Shown: positions 34,413 to 43,377, numbered from the stretch's first letter. The stretch: DNA of 64,000 bases from an uncultured Nitrospira sp. (GCA_946479785.1 CAMLHQ010000001.1:1-64000), one strand, 5' to 3'. Notes: generated by a model from the letters alone, not told the origin. Numbers and translations are program-made.

Positions 34413-35060
34413 TTACCGGCTCGGACGGACGGCGCGCTGTAAAATCGTGGTATCCGAGAGATAGCGATCGAGCGTGTCCTTCATAGTGGCAGCCATGAGC
34501 TGTTTGACGTCGTCTTCGGCAAACCAGACGACGGTATCGCTCTGTGAGCCTTCGATGCTTCGGTTTGTGCTGCTGCGATCCACGTTGTTGCGGGCCGTAA
34601 TCGTCAGCTTGCTGCTTGTCGTAATATAGGTGGAAAACAACCGGCTCTTCGCATTGGCGGCGAATTCAAAGATCTGGCCGCTAATCACAATATCGGCATC
34701 CGGACTGGAACCGGCCGGCGCGACCTTCACGTTCCAGGCTCGATCCTGCCAGCCTCTAGCCTGAAGCCGCTCGGCCAGTGCCTGGGCGTAGACTTGGCCG
34801 GGCTTTTCTCCCGCCACGTTGAAGTACGTCGTTCCTCCCCAGAGATGCGTGCGCATCCCGATGCGGTTTTTCTCGACCCGCCGATCTTCAAACGGCTCGA
34901 TGACGATTTTCACGGTTTCCGGGTCGGCCATTTGCGCCGGTTGCTGCTTCGGGAGCACGTCCAAATAGAAGGTCTGTCCGCTCCCTCCGCAACCGGACGA
35001 CGCTAACAGTCCAAGCGACAGCACCATTGCTGAGCCCACTCGCACCAGCGGATTTTTCAC
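34413..35060 (-). CDS. YajG-like lipoprotein
   Basis: A 215-residue predicted outer-membrane lipoprotein. The start is set at GTG 35060 because AAGGAGG lies five bases upstream; an upstream ATG lacks such a site. The signal peptide ends LASSGC. The mature part has VKIVIEPFEDRR, RTHLWGGTTYFNV, DADIVISGQIFEF and a C-terminal VKQLMAATMKDTLDRYL, typical of the YajG/DUF4136-like lipoprotein group. No enzymatic motif is seen. Confidence 0.85.
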   Translation of the reverse strand: MKNPLVRVGSAMVLSLGLLASSGCGGSGQTFYLDVLPKQQPAQMADPETVKIVIEPFEDRRVEKNRIGMRTHLWGGTTYFNVAGEKPGQVYAQALAERLQARGWQDRAWNVKVAPAGSSPDADIVISGQIFEFAANAKSRLFSTYITTSSKLTITARNNVDRSSTNRSIEGSQSDTVVWFAEDDVKQLMAATMKDTLDRYLSDTTILQRAVRPSR

Positions 35061-35160
35061 GATGACCTCCTTGCAGAATTGCACCCCGTCACCATTGACT
35101 AATGAAACGTATCGAGGAAAGAATGCGCGCTAGTCTATCGAAATCTGTTCATCCGTACAA

Positions 35161-35781
35161 TTAGGCCGTCACGATAGGCCGCATGGCCCGAAACGCCTCG
35201 CGACTCACTGTGGCGAGTTCCCCGCCCCGCACCCTTGGATCGTCCAGTGCAATAAAACGGACGATCTTGAGAAAGGAGCGTTCGGATATAACGGCGGCGA
35301 TCTGCGCCTTGCGATCATGGGTAATCGGCAAGGTATAGCCCTCGCCTCGCTTCCATTCCCAGAGCGTCGGTGCGATAGACAAGTCCAACCCCTGCCCTGC
35401 AATCGAATGAAACCGATCGACCAGGCGCGTCTTGTACTGTTTCATCAAACTGCCTTCGAGCATCCAGGCACAGGCCACGTGATGCCCCCACCAAAACAGG
35501 GTGCGGAATGTGTACTTCTCTGTGACATGAAAGTGTTTGGGATAATCGAGGTATTGGTAAGGAAACTCTTCCAGATGCTCGCCCTTGACGACCTGCATAC
35601 AGGTCGCGTCAAACTCAGACGGGGTCAGGAGCATACTTTGGCTGAGTTCCACCTTCAACGCTTCACGGGTCGCATTTATCTGTCCCCGGATTTTCTCCGT
35701 GATCTTGGCCTTCTTGCGAAAGAACTGCGCATCCGCCAGGAGCGTAATTTCTTCGTCACTGAATGAGAAGGAGCTACTCAT
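35161..35781 (-). CDS. Soluble protein of unknown function
   Basis: A 206-residue protein I do not recognise. The N-terminus is helical and charged (FSFSDEEITLLADAQFFRKK), followed by an aromatic central part (YQYLDYPKHFHVTEKYTFR, TLFWWGHHVACAWMLEGSL). No signal peptide or metal motif. Its start lies about 25 bases from the far arm of a hairpin element. Confidence 0.75.
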   Translation of the reverse strand: MSSSFSFSDEEITLLADAQFFRKKAKITEKIRGQINATREALKVELSQSMLLTPSEFDATCMQVVKGEHLEEFPYQYLDYPKHFHVTEKYTFRTLFWWGHHVACAWMLEGSLMKQYKTRLVDRFHSIAGQGLDLSIAPTLWEWKRGEGYTLPITHDRKAQIAAVISERSFLKIVRFIALDDPRVRGGELATVSREAFRAMRPIVTA

Positions 35782-35803
35782 GCCGAATACTGCGAGTAAG
35801 AAA

Positions 35804-35927
35804 GAGAATGACGAAAAGGTTCGTCCACTAAGGCCGCAACGAGCGAAAGGCCGAGGCGTACTCGCTTCGGTACGTTGAGGCCTTGAGCGATGTGAGAACG
35901 ACGCTGGCGAACCTTTGCGTCATTCTC
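35804..35927 (-). repeat. Stop-anchored hairpin element, copy 5
   Basis: Element of 124 bp. Outer arms GAGAATGACGAAAAGGTTCG and CGAACCTTTGCGTCATTCTC are complementary except for one A-G mismatch. The core reads AAGGCCGCAACGAGCG and GCGATGTGAGAACGACGCTGG. The inner stem is AAGGCC/GGCCTT. The arm runs into the stop codon of the gene at 35926-36303, which supports that gene being real. Confidence 0.85.
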
Positions 35928-36303
35928 ACTTCTGGTGCGTTTCGAAGGAGGACACGTGCAACGCATAATGTCGCCGACATTCTGCGCACCGGATCAAGGC
36001 CAAGTCTTGAAACACATCCATCTCGCGCAATGAGAGAGCCACAGCATGGGCATCAAGACACCCGGCAAGCTGGGCCTGCCCTTCCGGTGGAGTCGCAAGC
36101 TGTCCCGGTGAATCTTCTGCTCCATCCGACACAACGGAAGCCCGAACAACGACAGCACTGAGAGTCAAATAGTGGGCAAAACGACAGGAGGTACAGGCGA
36201 GGATGAGCTGATTGCCGTGAGCCATCCTCTTGACCGCCACACAGAGCGGATGAACTGACCAGCATTGTTGGAGAAAGGCCCCGCTACGAAAGACCTGAGC
36301 CAT
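35926..36303 (-). CDS. Small protein with two CxxC knuckles, function unknown
   Basis: A 125-residue protein with ACTSCRFAHY and IRCAECRRHYALH, each a CxxC followed by an aromatic/His segment, about 68 residues apart; a paired zinc or metal site is possible. ATG 36303 is used; ATG 36225, which begins MAHGNQLILACTSC, is an alternative. Evidence for the gene is the paired motif and the hairpin element placed exactly at its stop. No family is recognised. Confidence 0.5.
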   Translation of the reverse strand: MAQVFRSGAFLQQCWSVHPLCVAVKRMAHGNQLILACTSCRFAHYLTLSAVVVRASVVSDGAEDSPGQLATPPEGQAQLAGCLDAHAVALSLREMDVFQDLALIRCAECRRHYALHVSSFETHQK

Positions 36304-36344
36304 GTCGTCTCTTTGCTGATCTTGGGGTGGATGAACTTCTCACA

Positions 36345-36503
36345 GGATGTTCACAGAGGCAATGGGTCTCACCCAACCCCGGGGCACGCCAAGCGCCGTT
36401 CCGCGAGTGGGCCTTTACGCGCCACGAGAACAAAGCCTGGTGAAAGGTGTGTCTCGGCGCGCCAGGGCCGGGCGGGTAAGATGAGCAACCTTTTCAACAT
36501 CCC
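36345..36503 (-). repeat. Stop-anchored hairpin element, copy 6 (diverged)
   Basis: Arms GGATGTTCACAGAGG and CCTTTTCAACATCC flank 130 bases with a degraded core (CGAGAACAAAGCCTGG). It ends one base before the stop of the gene at 36505-36840. The assignment rests on arms, position and orientation; it is the least similar copy. Confidence 0.5.
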
Positions 36504-36504
36504 G

Positions 36505-36840
36505 TCACAATTTCCAAAGAGCCAGCATGAGCAACACACCGATGGCGTAGGGGATCACACAGGAATACAGTAGTGTCGCACGAGCGTGCTCCCCAGAGCC
36601 ATGTGCAGTCTTCTGTTCCTTGTAGACAAACTCGTAGGACAAGACAAAGAGCGTAAGGGTCAACGCCAATACCCGACTAGTTCTGGGCCATGTATATTGA
36701 CCGCTGATCAAGAAATTGGCGGTGAAGAATCCGCTGAACAGGAAGATCCCAGGCGCGAGAGCATACCGGACCATTTGCGCAAAGAACCGATGCCCGCCGG
36801 GATGAGTCTGGAGAGAACCTGAAGGGGGATCGGAGGTCAC
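36505..36840 (-). CDS. Small membrane protein of unknown function
   Basis: A 111-residue protein with three predicted helices (about residues 28-46, 55-72 and 88-110). No recognised motif. Its ATG overlaps the stop of the upstream zinc-finger-like gene (ATGA), so the two are a coupled pair and may work together in the inner membrane. Confidence 0.75.
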   Translation of the reverse strand: MTSDPPSGSLQTHPGGHRFFAQMVRYALAPGIFLFSGFFTANFLISGQYTWPRTSRVLALTLTLFVLSYEFVYKEQKTAHGSGEHARATLLYSCVIPYAIGVLLMLALWKL

Positions 36841-37220
36841 GAGCCCACAGCGACGGGGGTATCAATCTTTTTAGAAAGAAGAGCTGATGCACCGGCTTCG
36901 GCAGCACGGCACGATTTACAGACGCGAGGCCGCGCCTTGAGGAATGAGACCTTCCCACTGGCAAGACAACTATAATGGACGAACTCGTCGCAGACGGTGC
37001 AACGGGACCAGCCGCCGCGGAACATGGTCTTATCGCGATACAATCCCTGCTTGCAGACCTTGCAATATCGCGGCTCAATCGGGAGCATCATCGGCTCCCA
37101 ATCACCGCCGGCTTTTCTGATACTCATAGTGCAGAAGTATAGCCACGCGCTCAGCGGAAATACAAGGACGCAACTCATGACAGCGTATCTAAGGATTCTT
37201 TTCCCCACTCTGTTTGACAC
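36837..37220 (-). CDS. Membrane-anchored protein with C4HC3 (PHD/RING-like) zinc pattern
   Basis: A 127-residue protein with one N-terminal helix (about residues 10-30) and a soluble part holding eight potential zinc ligands: C53, C56, C74, C77, H82, C85, C101 and C104, that is CxxC-x17-CxxC-x4-H-x2-C-x15-CxxC. This spacing falls within the eukaryotic PHD-finger pattern; CTVCDEFVHYSC is the most similar part. No bacterial family is recognised. It is coupled to the downstream membrane protein gene. Confidence 0.78.
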   Translation of the reverse strand: MSNRVGKRILRYAVMSCVLVFPLSAWLYFCTMSIRKAGGDWEPMMLPIEPRYCKVCKQGLYRDKTMFRGGWSRCTVCDEFVHYSCLASGKVSFLKARPRVCKSCRAAEAGASALLSKKIDTPVAVGS

Positions 37221-37279
37221 CCCCTAGACCGTTTGTTACTCTCCGCGTTTGCGTTCATCTGCAAAACCGCAGAGTGTTC

Positions 37280-38170
37280 ATGAACATCAAGGACTATCTC
37301 GAACAGAAGCGGATGGAAGTCGATCATTTCCTCGACTCCATCACCCCAGCAACCTCTACTCCCCCGTCAACCCTGCACGAGAGCATGCGGTATAGCCTGA
37401 TGGCTGGGGGGAAACGGGTCCGCCCGATCCTGGCGATTGCGGCAGCGGAAGCCATCGGAACGACGCCTTCCGGTTTGATGACTGTGGCCTGTTCGTTGGA
37501 ATTTATTCACACCTACTCGTTAATTCACGACGACCTGCCGTCGATGGACAACGATGACTTCCGCCGGGGAAAACCGACGAATCACAAGGTCTATGGCGAA
37601 GCGATGGCCATCCTGGCCGGCGATGCCCTGCTGACGATGGCTTTTGACCTGATCAGCCGTCCGGACCTCATGAAAGGCTGTGACCCCGTTCGGCAAGTAC
37701 GGATCATTCAAGAGTTAGCCTATGGGGCCGGCAACGTCGGTATGGTGGGAGGACAGGTCTTCGACATTCAGGCGGAGAACAAAGATATCGACTTGCCTAC
37801 GTTGCAGAACATTCATAAGCACAAAACCGGCATGTTGATTCGGGCGGCGGTTCGCATGGGTGCGATCGCCGCCGGCGCGAACGACCGACAGCTCGACGCC
37901 ATGACCGGGTACGCGGAAGACATCGGCTTGGCCTTTCAAATTGCCGACGATGTCTTGAACGTCACAGGCACGCGGGAAGAACTTGGCAAGAATCCGAATA
38001 CCGACGCGGAACGCGGGAAGAAAACCTACCCGACATTCTATGGCGTGGACGGCGCGAAGAAGCTGGCCGACGACTGTGTGGCGCGCGCAATCGACCGACT
38101 ATCGTCCTTCGGTCCTGCCGCTGATCCCCTCCGCGAGATCGCGCGGTATATCACGTCGCGGAAAAACTAG
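37280..38170 (+). CDS. ispA: Polyprenyl (farnesyl/geranylgeranyl) diphosphate synthase
   Basis: Cytoplasmic trans-prenyltransferase of 296 residues condensing isopentenyl diphosphate with allylic diphosphates. The first aspartate-rich motif is DDLPSMD, followed by DFRRGKPTNH. The second reads DDVLN with Asn in place of the last Asp, then GTREELGKNPNTDAERGKKTY, typical of IspA-type short-chain enzymes. ATG 37280 gives the usual N-terminus; upstream codons do not. It precedes hpnA, so farnesyl diphosphate for hopanoids is a likely destination. Confidence 0.92.
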   Translation: MNIKDYLEQKRMEVDHFLDSITPATSTPPSTLHESMRYSLMAGGKRVRPILAIAAAEAIGTTPSGLMTVACSLEFIHTYSLIHDDLPSMDNDDFRRGKPTNHKVYGEAMAILAGDALLTMAFDLISRPDLMKGCDPVRQVRIIQELAYGAGNVGMVGGQVFDIQAENKDIDLPTLQNIHKHKTGMLIRAAVRMGAIAAGANDRQLDAMTGYAEDIGLAFQIADDVLNVTGTREELGKNPNTDAERGKKTYPTFYGVDGAKKLADDCVARAIDRLSSFGPAADPLREIARYITSRKN

Positions 38171-38263
38171 TCCTGAGTGCTGGCCTATGAGCGCTGAACT
38201 TAGAACTCGCCGTATTAGACTGCTCTTCACTTCGCATCCGGCATTCCGTCCTCACCGCTTTTT

Positions 38264-39247
38264 ATGAAAGTCCTCGTCACAGGCGCAACCGGATTCGTTG
38301 GAGGTGCGGTGGCACGCGCGCTGGTCCGCGCTGGCGTGGATGTGCGCGTGCTGGCCCGCCCGGAGTCCGATCTCCAAAACCTCGAAGGCTTGACCGTTGA
38401 ACGCATTGCGGGCGACTTGCGCGATCCGCACTCTCTGCGAAAATCCCTGGCCGGCTGTCAGCAGCTCTACCATGTCGCCGCGCACTATGCCCTCTGGGCC
38501 AAAGACCCCACCATCTTCTATGACATCAACGTGACTGGCACGCGCAATCTGCTCGAAGCTGCCAACGCAGTCGGCATCGAACGCACCGTCTATTGCAGCA
38601 CGGTCGGCACGATCGGATTACCGCCCGGCGGAGGGCTTGCCACGGAGGACACGCCCGCCTCGCTCGACCAGATGGCTGGCCATTACAAGCGCTCAAAGTA
38701 TCTCGCTGAACAAGAGGTTCTGAAGCTGGCAAAGAAAGGGCTACCGGTCGTGATTGTGAATCCAAGCGCGCCGGTCGGCGCCGGCGACGTGCGACCGACG
38801 CCGACCGGACAGGTGATCCTCGATTTTATGAAAGGTCGCATGCCGGCCTACATTAAGACTGGGATGAATATTGTGGATGTGGACGATGTCGCCACCGGCC
38901 ATCTGCTCGCCATGCAGAAGGGCCGCCAAGGCGAACGGTACATTCTTGGCTGCAAGAATCTGATGTTGCGCGACCTGTTTGAGATGCTTGGTCGATTGAC
39001 CGGCATCAAAGCCCCATCGATCAAACTCCCTCGATTAGCGATTCTCCCCATCGCCTATCTCAACCAATGGATGGCGAACCTGACGGGCCGGCCGCCACGC
39101 ATCCCGTTAGACGGCGTGAAAATGGCCAAGTACAACATGCACTACGATTGCAGCAAAGCGATCCGCGAACTTGGTCTCCCGCAAACGCCGCCGGAAATCG
39201 CCCTCGAAAAGGCGGTGCGCTGGTTCCGCGACCACAAGTATGCGTGA
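38264..39247 (+). CDS. hpnA: Hopanoid-associated NAD-dependent epimerase HpnA
   Basis: Short-chain dehydrogenase/epimerase of 327 residues. The NAD-binding loop is VTGATGFVGGAVARAL and the catalytic YxxxK is YKRSK. VNPSAPVGAGDVRPTPTGQ and ILGCKNLMLRDLFEMLGRLTG are features of the hopanoid-associated sugar epimerase group. It follows ispA after 93 bases on the same strand. Dihydroflavonol reductase is a common misnomer for such proteins. Confidence 0.85.
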   Translation: MKVLVTGATGFVGGAVARALVRAGVDVRVLARPESDLQNLEGLTVERIAGDLRDPHSLRKSLAGCQQLYHVAAHYALWAKDPTIFYDINVTGTRNLLEAANAVGIERTVYCSTVGTIGLPPGGGLATEDTPASLDQMAGHYKRSKYLAEQEVLKLAKKGLPVVIVNPSAPVGAGDVRPTPTGQVILDFMKGRMPAYIKTGMNIVDVDDVATGHLLAMQKGRQGERYILGCKNLMLRDLFEMLGRLTGIKAPSIKLPRLAILPIAYLNQWMANLTGRPPRIPLDGVKMAKYNMHYDCSKAIRELGLPQTPPEIALEKAVRWFRDHKYA

Positions 39248-39328
39248 CCACTGGCCTCCACAAGATCACCCATCGCCAAAGGACGAGTAGCAATCAGGAT
39301 ATAGACTTTGTATAGTGAGTAACTCTGT

Positions 39329-39949
39329 ATGAAGGCAAAACTGATCGGTGCGGTCGTCATTATCTTCTTGGCCGTCCTCGGGGCATCGAGTTGGGTCGGC
39401 TATCGATTGTTTACAACCGGTTTCAGCGCCAAGACGGAACCGCACGCATTGGAAGTGATCATGGCACGTCAGATTCGCCATCTGGCAATTCCAGTCGAGA
39501 AGCGAAACGAGACCAATCCCGTCCCGTTGACCCCTGACGTGCTAAAGAACGCTCGCGCTCATTTTGCCGACCATTGCGCCACCTGCCACGCCAACGACGG
39601 GAGCGGCAAGACGCCGATCGGAAAAAACGTGTATCCAAAAGCACCGGATTTGAAGTTGCCGGACACCCAGTCGTTGTCCGACGGCGAACTGTTCTGGGTC
39701 ATTCATAACGGCATTCGCTTCACCGCTATGCCGGCCTGGGGTGAAAACGCGCCGGAAAACGACCAAGACAGTTGGCGACTGGTCCATTTCATCCGCCATC
39801 TGCCGCAGGTAACGCAGGAAGAGTTGGACGAGATGAAAACTCTTAACCCTAAGACGCCGAAGGAGATCCAAGAAGAAGCCGCCTTCGACAAGTTTTTGCA
39901 GGGAGACGACACTGCCGCAACTGCTGCCGGTCAGGATCACCACCACTAG
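39329..39949 (+). CDS. Membrane-anchored monohaem cytochrome c
   Basis: A 206-residue class I cytochrome c. An N-terminal helix (about residues 5-27) anchors it; the haem site is CATCH at about residues 87-91, and the axial Met is probably in FTAMPAWGE. The C-terminus is Thr/Ala-rich and ends DHHH, possibly a metal-binding tail. It should act in periplasmic electron transfer; partner unknown. A DUF5666-like gene follows after 48 bases. Confidence 0.9.
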   Translation: MKAKLIGAVVIIFLAVLGASSWVGYRLFTTGFSAKTEPHALEVIMARQIRHLAIPVEKRNETNPVPLTPDVLKNARAHFADHCATCHANDGSGKTPIGKNVYPKAPDLKLPDTQSLSDGELFWVIHNGIRFTAMPAWGENAPENDQDSWRLVHFIRHLPQVTQEELDEMKTLNPKTPKEIQEEAAFDKFLQGDDTAATAAGQDHHH

Positions 39950-39997
39950 TAGGATCTTGGAGAAGCAGCTGCTTACCATATATCCACAAGGAGATTT

Positions 39998-40363
39998 ATG
40001 CGTATCGTTCAGTGCTTGATCGTTATTTTCGGCCTTGGTCTTATGTCCTCGATGACCTTGGCCCATGGGCCCGGCCAGCATGTACTTGGTACGGTGACCG
40101 CCATCGACCAGAAGCATCTTGAAATTAAGACCGCGAAGGGAGCGACTGTGGATGTGCAGATCAACAAACAGACGCGGTTCAAGGAGAAAGGCAACCCCAA
40201 GGGCACCAATGTGCCGGCGGTGGGCGACCGCGTCGTCGTCGAGGCGACCAAAGACAACAACGTCCTCACTGCGACAGAAGTTCATTTTTCTGCCGCGAAG
40301 AAAGTGATACAGCATCCCCCGGCTCCCATTCAGCAGGTCCCGGCCCCCACGTCGACTCCCTAG
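39998..40363 (+). CDS. DUF5666-like secreted protein
   Basis: A 121-residue protein with a signal peptide (cleavage near TLA/HG) and a small beta-rich domain (HVLGTVTAIDQKHLEIKTAK, VPAVGDRVVVEATK) typical of DUF5666-type OB folds. The C-terminus is Pro-rich. A good ribosome site AAGGAG precedes the ATG. The His and the cytochrome next door hint at a metal or redox role, which is inference. Confidence 0.8.
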   Translation: MRIVQCLIVIFGLGLMSSMTLAHGPGQHVLGTVTAIDQKHLEIKTAKGATVDVQINKQTRFKEKGNPKGTNVPAVGDRVVVEATKDNNVLTATEVHFSAAKKVIQHPPAPIQQVPAPTSTP

Positions 40364-40365
40364 GG

Positions 40366-40830
40366 TTGCCCGTGCGGATCGTCCATTTCTCCCAACAGAT
40401 GCACGCGTCGCCTTTTAGTGGAGGATTCCGTGCAGCGGTGGTTCGTGTTCTTATCACCGGCATCGCGGTATTTTTGGCCGTAGCGACCGTGCCGGGGCTT
40501 GAAGCAGACACGTTCGGAGCAGGACTTGCCGCCGTGCTGGTCCTCACCATTCTCAATCTGATTCTCCGACCCGTTCTGTTTGTCCTCACCTTACCCTTGA
40601 TCGTGCTCTCGCTGGGACTCTTCCTCGTCATACTCAATGCGCTGTTGCTGGAATTCACGGCCTATCTGGTGAAAGGTTTCACGGTCTCCGGATTTTGGCC
40701 TGCGGTGGGCGGGGCACTAGTGATCAGCATTGTGACCGCCCTGCTCAACATGATAACCGCCGATCGCCCTCAGATCAGACTAGACCCCACCGAACCGCGG
40801 CAACCGAAAATCATCAACCCGCCCGAATAA
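40366..40830 (+). CDS. Phage-holin-4-like (PF04020) membrane protein
   Basis: A small integral membrane protein of about 154 residues with four predicted helices and the motif LNLILRPVLFVLTLPLIVLSLGLF, abbreviated here to LNLILRPVL, typical of the PF04020 family of four-helix proteins found in many chromosomes; a lytic role is not implied. The first codon of the frame would be TTG at 40366; GTG 40372 or ATG 40399 are alternatives. It follows the DUF5666 gene within three bases. Confidence 0.8.
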   Translation: MPVRIVHFSQQMHASPFSGGFRAAVVRVLITGIAVFLAVATVPGLEADTFGAGLAAVLVLTILNLILRPVLFVLTLPLIVLSLGLFLVILNALLLEFTAYLVKGFTVSGFWPAVGGALVISIVTALLNMITADRPQIRLDPTEPRQPKIINPPE

Positions 40831-40958
40831 CGCGTCTTGCGTGTCAGGACCGGCCGGGTGAGAAGAGAGCGACTATTTCGATGCCTTGTACCGGCTTTTG
40901 TTGAATTGGCCGCAATGCATTGCTACAATGCGCGTCATCGTTGCTCCGATACCGATTG

Positions 40959-42773
40959 ATGACACCGACAACTCCGCACAGTAAGCCAGCCTCCGAGACA
41001 CAGCTTCAACGGACGCTCACTTCAGTCCTGAACGACCTGCAAGTCGATTCGGCACTGGCCGCCATCTTTCACCGCGAGAACGGTCCCCTGGTCGGTCATG
41101 CGGCGCGAGGATTTACCGCGCGCGACATCCAAGCCATTCTTCGCACGCTCTCCGCACCGGCGCTCGTCGCAGCGGGACCCCCCGATCAAGAAGGCGGCCG
41201 GACCATGCGACTGCGGATGATTACGCCAGGCGCGAAATCCTTGCTGGGAGTCCCGCTCAAATATCGGAACCGGACCTATGGGTTTTTGGTGATCGGCCGG
41301 AAGGAGAGCGCAGCCTTCACGAAAAAAGAAAAGGGTCTGATGGACCAGGCCAGCGACGACGTGACGAAAGCCTTAGATCGCGAAGGACTCTTCGATATGA
41401 ACGTGGTACTGAGCCGGCCGCTCGTGACACAAGAACAGGCGCCGGCTGTTCCTCCAGCCGCGATGTTCACTGCACCGGTCTCGCAGCTCACCCCGCAGCT
41501 CCAAGAACAGATGACCGCCGTCCTCACCGACGCCAACCAGACCGTCGCCTATGATCGCGCCTGGGTCTGCTACTACGATCCCATTGCCGGGAGCGTGGAG
41601 GTGCTGGGCATGGCAGGCGATGTGAAGGGGGATCAAAAGGACGGCAAGAAGGACATGCGGCCAGGCCATCGCCTGGCCTTAGACAGTTCAGCCGCAGGCT
41701 GGTCAATCAGGCACCGCAAGCCCCGCGTGGATCATGATTTGGCCTCCACCCAAGGCCGCTTTCTCGACCATAAACAGCTTTTCAAAGATCGGTTCCAGTC
41801 CTCTCTCGTATTTCCTTTCTTCGTCAGAGGACAAGTCGGCGGTACCGTGACGCTGGCTTCGCGCGAAGCGGACCGCTATCAGCCGACGGATGCGAGGACG
41901 CTGGAGCCGATGATTTTGAAGCTTGCCGATCTTCTTCAAGCCCCGGCGGCGGCACCTGCCGCTCCTACATCCACGGCAGACACCGGTGGAACGGCTACCA
42001 CTCCAATCCAACAGGCCGCGGTCCCACTGGAACCCGTGATCCGCAAGCAAGAGCGGCAGGCCGCGATCGGCGAATTCAGCGCGTTTCTCGCCACCGAAGT
42101 CCGTGAACCTTTGGGATCCATCCGCGCCCAGTTGGAAGAAGTCACGGGAGAAGGCATCCTCGATTTCGATCCGCAGACGCGCGTGGAAAATGCCATGCGC
42201 GATTTGATCCGGGTCGAAGCGATTCTCAATGAGATTCTGGATTTCGCCAAACCGCTTGAGCTGAATCGACGCCTGGTCCGCATTCCGGAAGTTATCGAAA
42301 GCGCGTTGACCGTCGTGGCCACCGATCTCGAGGTTACCAGAATTCAGGTGGCCAAAGAGTATGCGCCCATCCTGGCGCCGGTGCGAGGAGACGAGGCCAA
42401 ACTGCAGCAGGTCTTCCTCAGCATTTTCAAGAATGCCTGTGAAGCGATGGCCCCCGGTGGACAGCTCACGATTCACGCGACGCAGCATCGGGCCGGCCGC
42501 GGACTCGAAGATCAAATTCTCATCAAGAACGATGGCGCGCCGATTCCCCCGGAAATTGTCGATAAGGTATTCGAGCCGTTCTTCACGACGAAGAGGGCAG
42601 GAACCGGACTCGGCCTCGCGACGGTGAAGAAGATCATTGAGGAACATGGTGGATCGATCGCCATCGCCAGCGCCCCGGGAGAAGGCACCAGCGTCACAAT
42701 CCGCCTTCCAGGTGTCAGCCGAGGGCCGGCCTTCCGCCATCGCGGTCGCGGACGCCGCCCCCACCGGCGCTGA
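40959..42773 (+). CDS. GAF-domain histidine-kinase-like protein without the phospho-acceptor His
   Basis: A 604-residue cytoplasmic protein. Two GAF-like sensor domains (about residues 20-160 and 185-325) are followed by a Pro/Thr/Ala linker, a HisKA-like helix region and an HATPase domain. The HisKA box reads GEFSAFLATEVREPLGSI; the position of the phosphorylated His is Thr379. The ATPase has the N-box FKNACEAM, the F-box VFEPFFTTK and GTGLGLAT, while the G1 box DxGxG is altered to NDGAP. No response regulator is adjacent. ATG 40959 is chosen as start. Confidence 0.88.
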   Translation: MTPTTPHSKPASETQLQRTLTSVLNDLQVDSALAAIFHRENGPLVGHAARGFTARDIQAILRTLSAPALVAAGPPDQEGGRTMRLRMITPGAKSLLGVPLKYRNRTYGFLVIGRKESAAFTKKEKGLMDQASDDVTKALDREGLFDMNVVLSRPLVTQEQAPAVPPAAMFTAPVSQLTPQLQEQMTAVLTDANQTVAYDRAWVCYYDPIAGSVEVLGMAGDVKGDQKDGKKDMRPGHRLALDSSAAGWSIRHRKPRVDHDLASTQGRFLDHKQLFKDRFQSSLVFPFFVRGQVGGTVTLASREADRYQPTDARTLEPMILKLADLLQAPAAAPAAPTSTADTGGTATTPIQQAAVPLEPVIRKQERQAAIGEFSAFLATEVREPLGSIRAQLEEVTGEGILDFDPQTRVENAMRDLIRVEAILNEILDFAKPLELNRRLVRIPEVIESALTVVATDLEVTRIQVAKEYAPILAPVRGDEAKLQQVFLSIFKNACEAMAPGGQLTIHATQHRAGRGLEDQILIKNDGAPIPPEIVDKVFEPFFTTKRAGTGLGLATVKKIIEEHGGSIAIASAPGEGTSVTIRLPGVSRGPAFRHRGRGRRPHRR

Positions 42774-42850
42774 CACTCGTCTTCAAGTCTCCGATTTTGT
42801 TCTCTTTCTCGCAAACATAGGAACGAACCGGGCCCGGCCTCTTTACCGGC

Positions 42851-42880
42851 TTGACAGCCCTCCCCCCCTCTAGCTATGAT
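42851..42880 (+). promoter_or_regulatory. Sigma70-type promoter of the secreted-protein gene at 42952
   Basis: TTGACA (42851-42856) and TATGAT (42875-42880) are 18 bases apart; both are close to consensus. The gene starts about 65 bases downstream of the predicted start site. Confidence 0.6.
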
Positions 42881-42951
42881 CCCGCCCACTTGATTCGATC
42901 AGACGTAATTCAGGCAATTCTTCAGCCACCATTATTCAAAGGAGAAATGGT

Positions 42952-43320
42952 ATGAAGCTCTTATTTGGCACGGTTGCGATGGTTTCCGGTGTCCTGTTTG
43001 CACTGTCCATGGCCTCGGCCAATCCCGCACTCCTCCCGAAGCATGAGGGCTACCCGATGAAGAACAGCGGCAGCCCGGTGAACGGACAAGCGACGGCCAA
43101 CGATCCGGGCCAGTCGGATGCCCGGGGTGAAGGAACACTCCTGAAGTCCGCTGGATTTGATGACAAGCACGTCAGCCAGAACCTCAAGAAAACGGACAAC
43201 GAGCGGATTCAGGCGAGTGAGGGAGCCGGACGGCTTCCGAAAGTCCAGGGTCCGCAGATTCAAATTGCACCGCCGGTGACCTCGGCGACCAAGATCACAG
43301 GCGATCGCAAGATCGAATAG
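42952..43320 (+). CDS. Small secreted protein of unknown function
   Basis: A 122-residue protein with a clear signal peptide (cleavage likely at ASA/NP). The mature part is polar and probably disordered, rich in Gly, Asn, Lys and Asp, with no Cys. It has its own promoter, a strong ribosome site (AAAGGAG, eight bases before the ATG) and its own terminator, the signature of a highly expressed single gene. No family recognised. Confidence 0.8.
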   Translation: MKLLFGTVAMVSGVLFALSMASANPALLPKHEGYPMKNSGSPVNGQATANDPGQSDARGEGTLLKSAGFDDKHVSQNLKKTDNERIQASEGAGRLPKVQGPQIQIAPPVTSATKITGDRKIE

Positions 43321-43338
43321 CGATCTGCTGATAGAACA

Positions 43339-43377
43339 AAAGGGAGTGGCCGTTGATGGCCACTCCCTTTCTTTTTT
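43339..43377 (+). terminator. Rho-independent terminator of the 42952 gene
   Basis: A perfect 13-bp stem AAAGGGAGTGGCC/GGCCACTCCCTTT with a six-base loop is followed by CTTTTTT. Confidence 0.93.

Noticed and set aside
40366..40830. Prophage remnant suggested by the holin-like protein
   Set aside because: PF04020 proteins are common chromosomal membrane proteins and no other phage gene is nearby.
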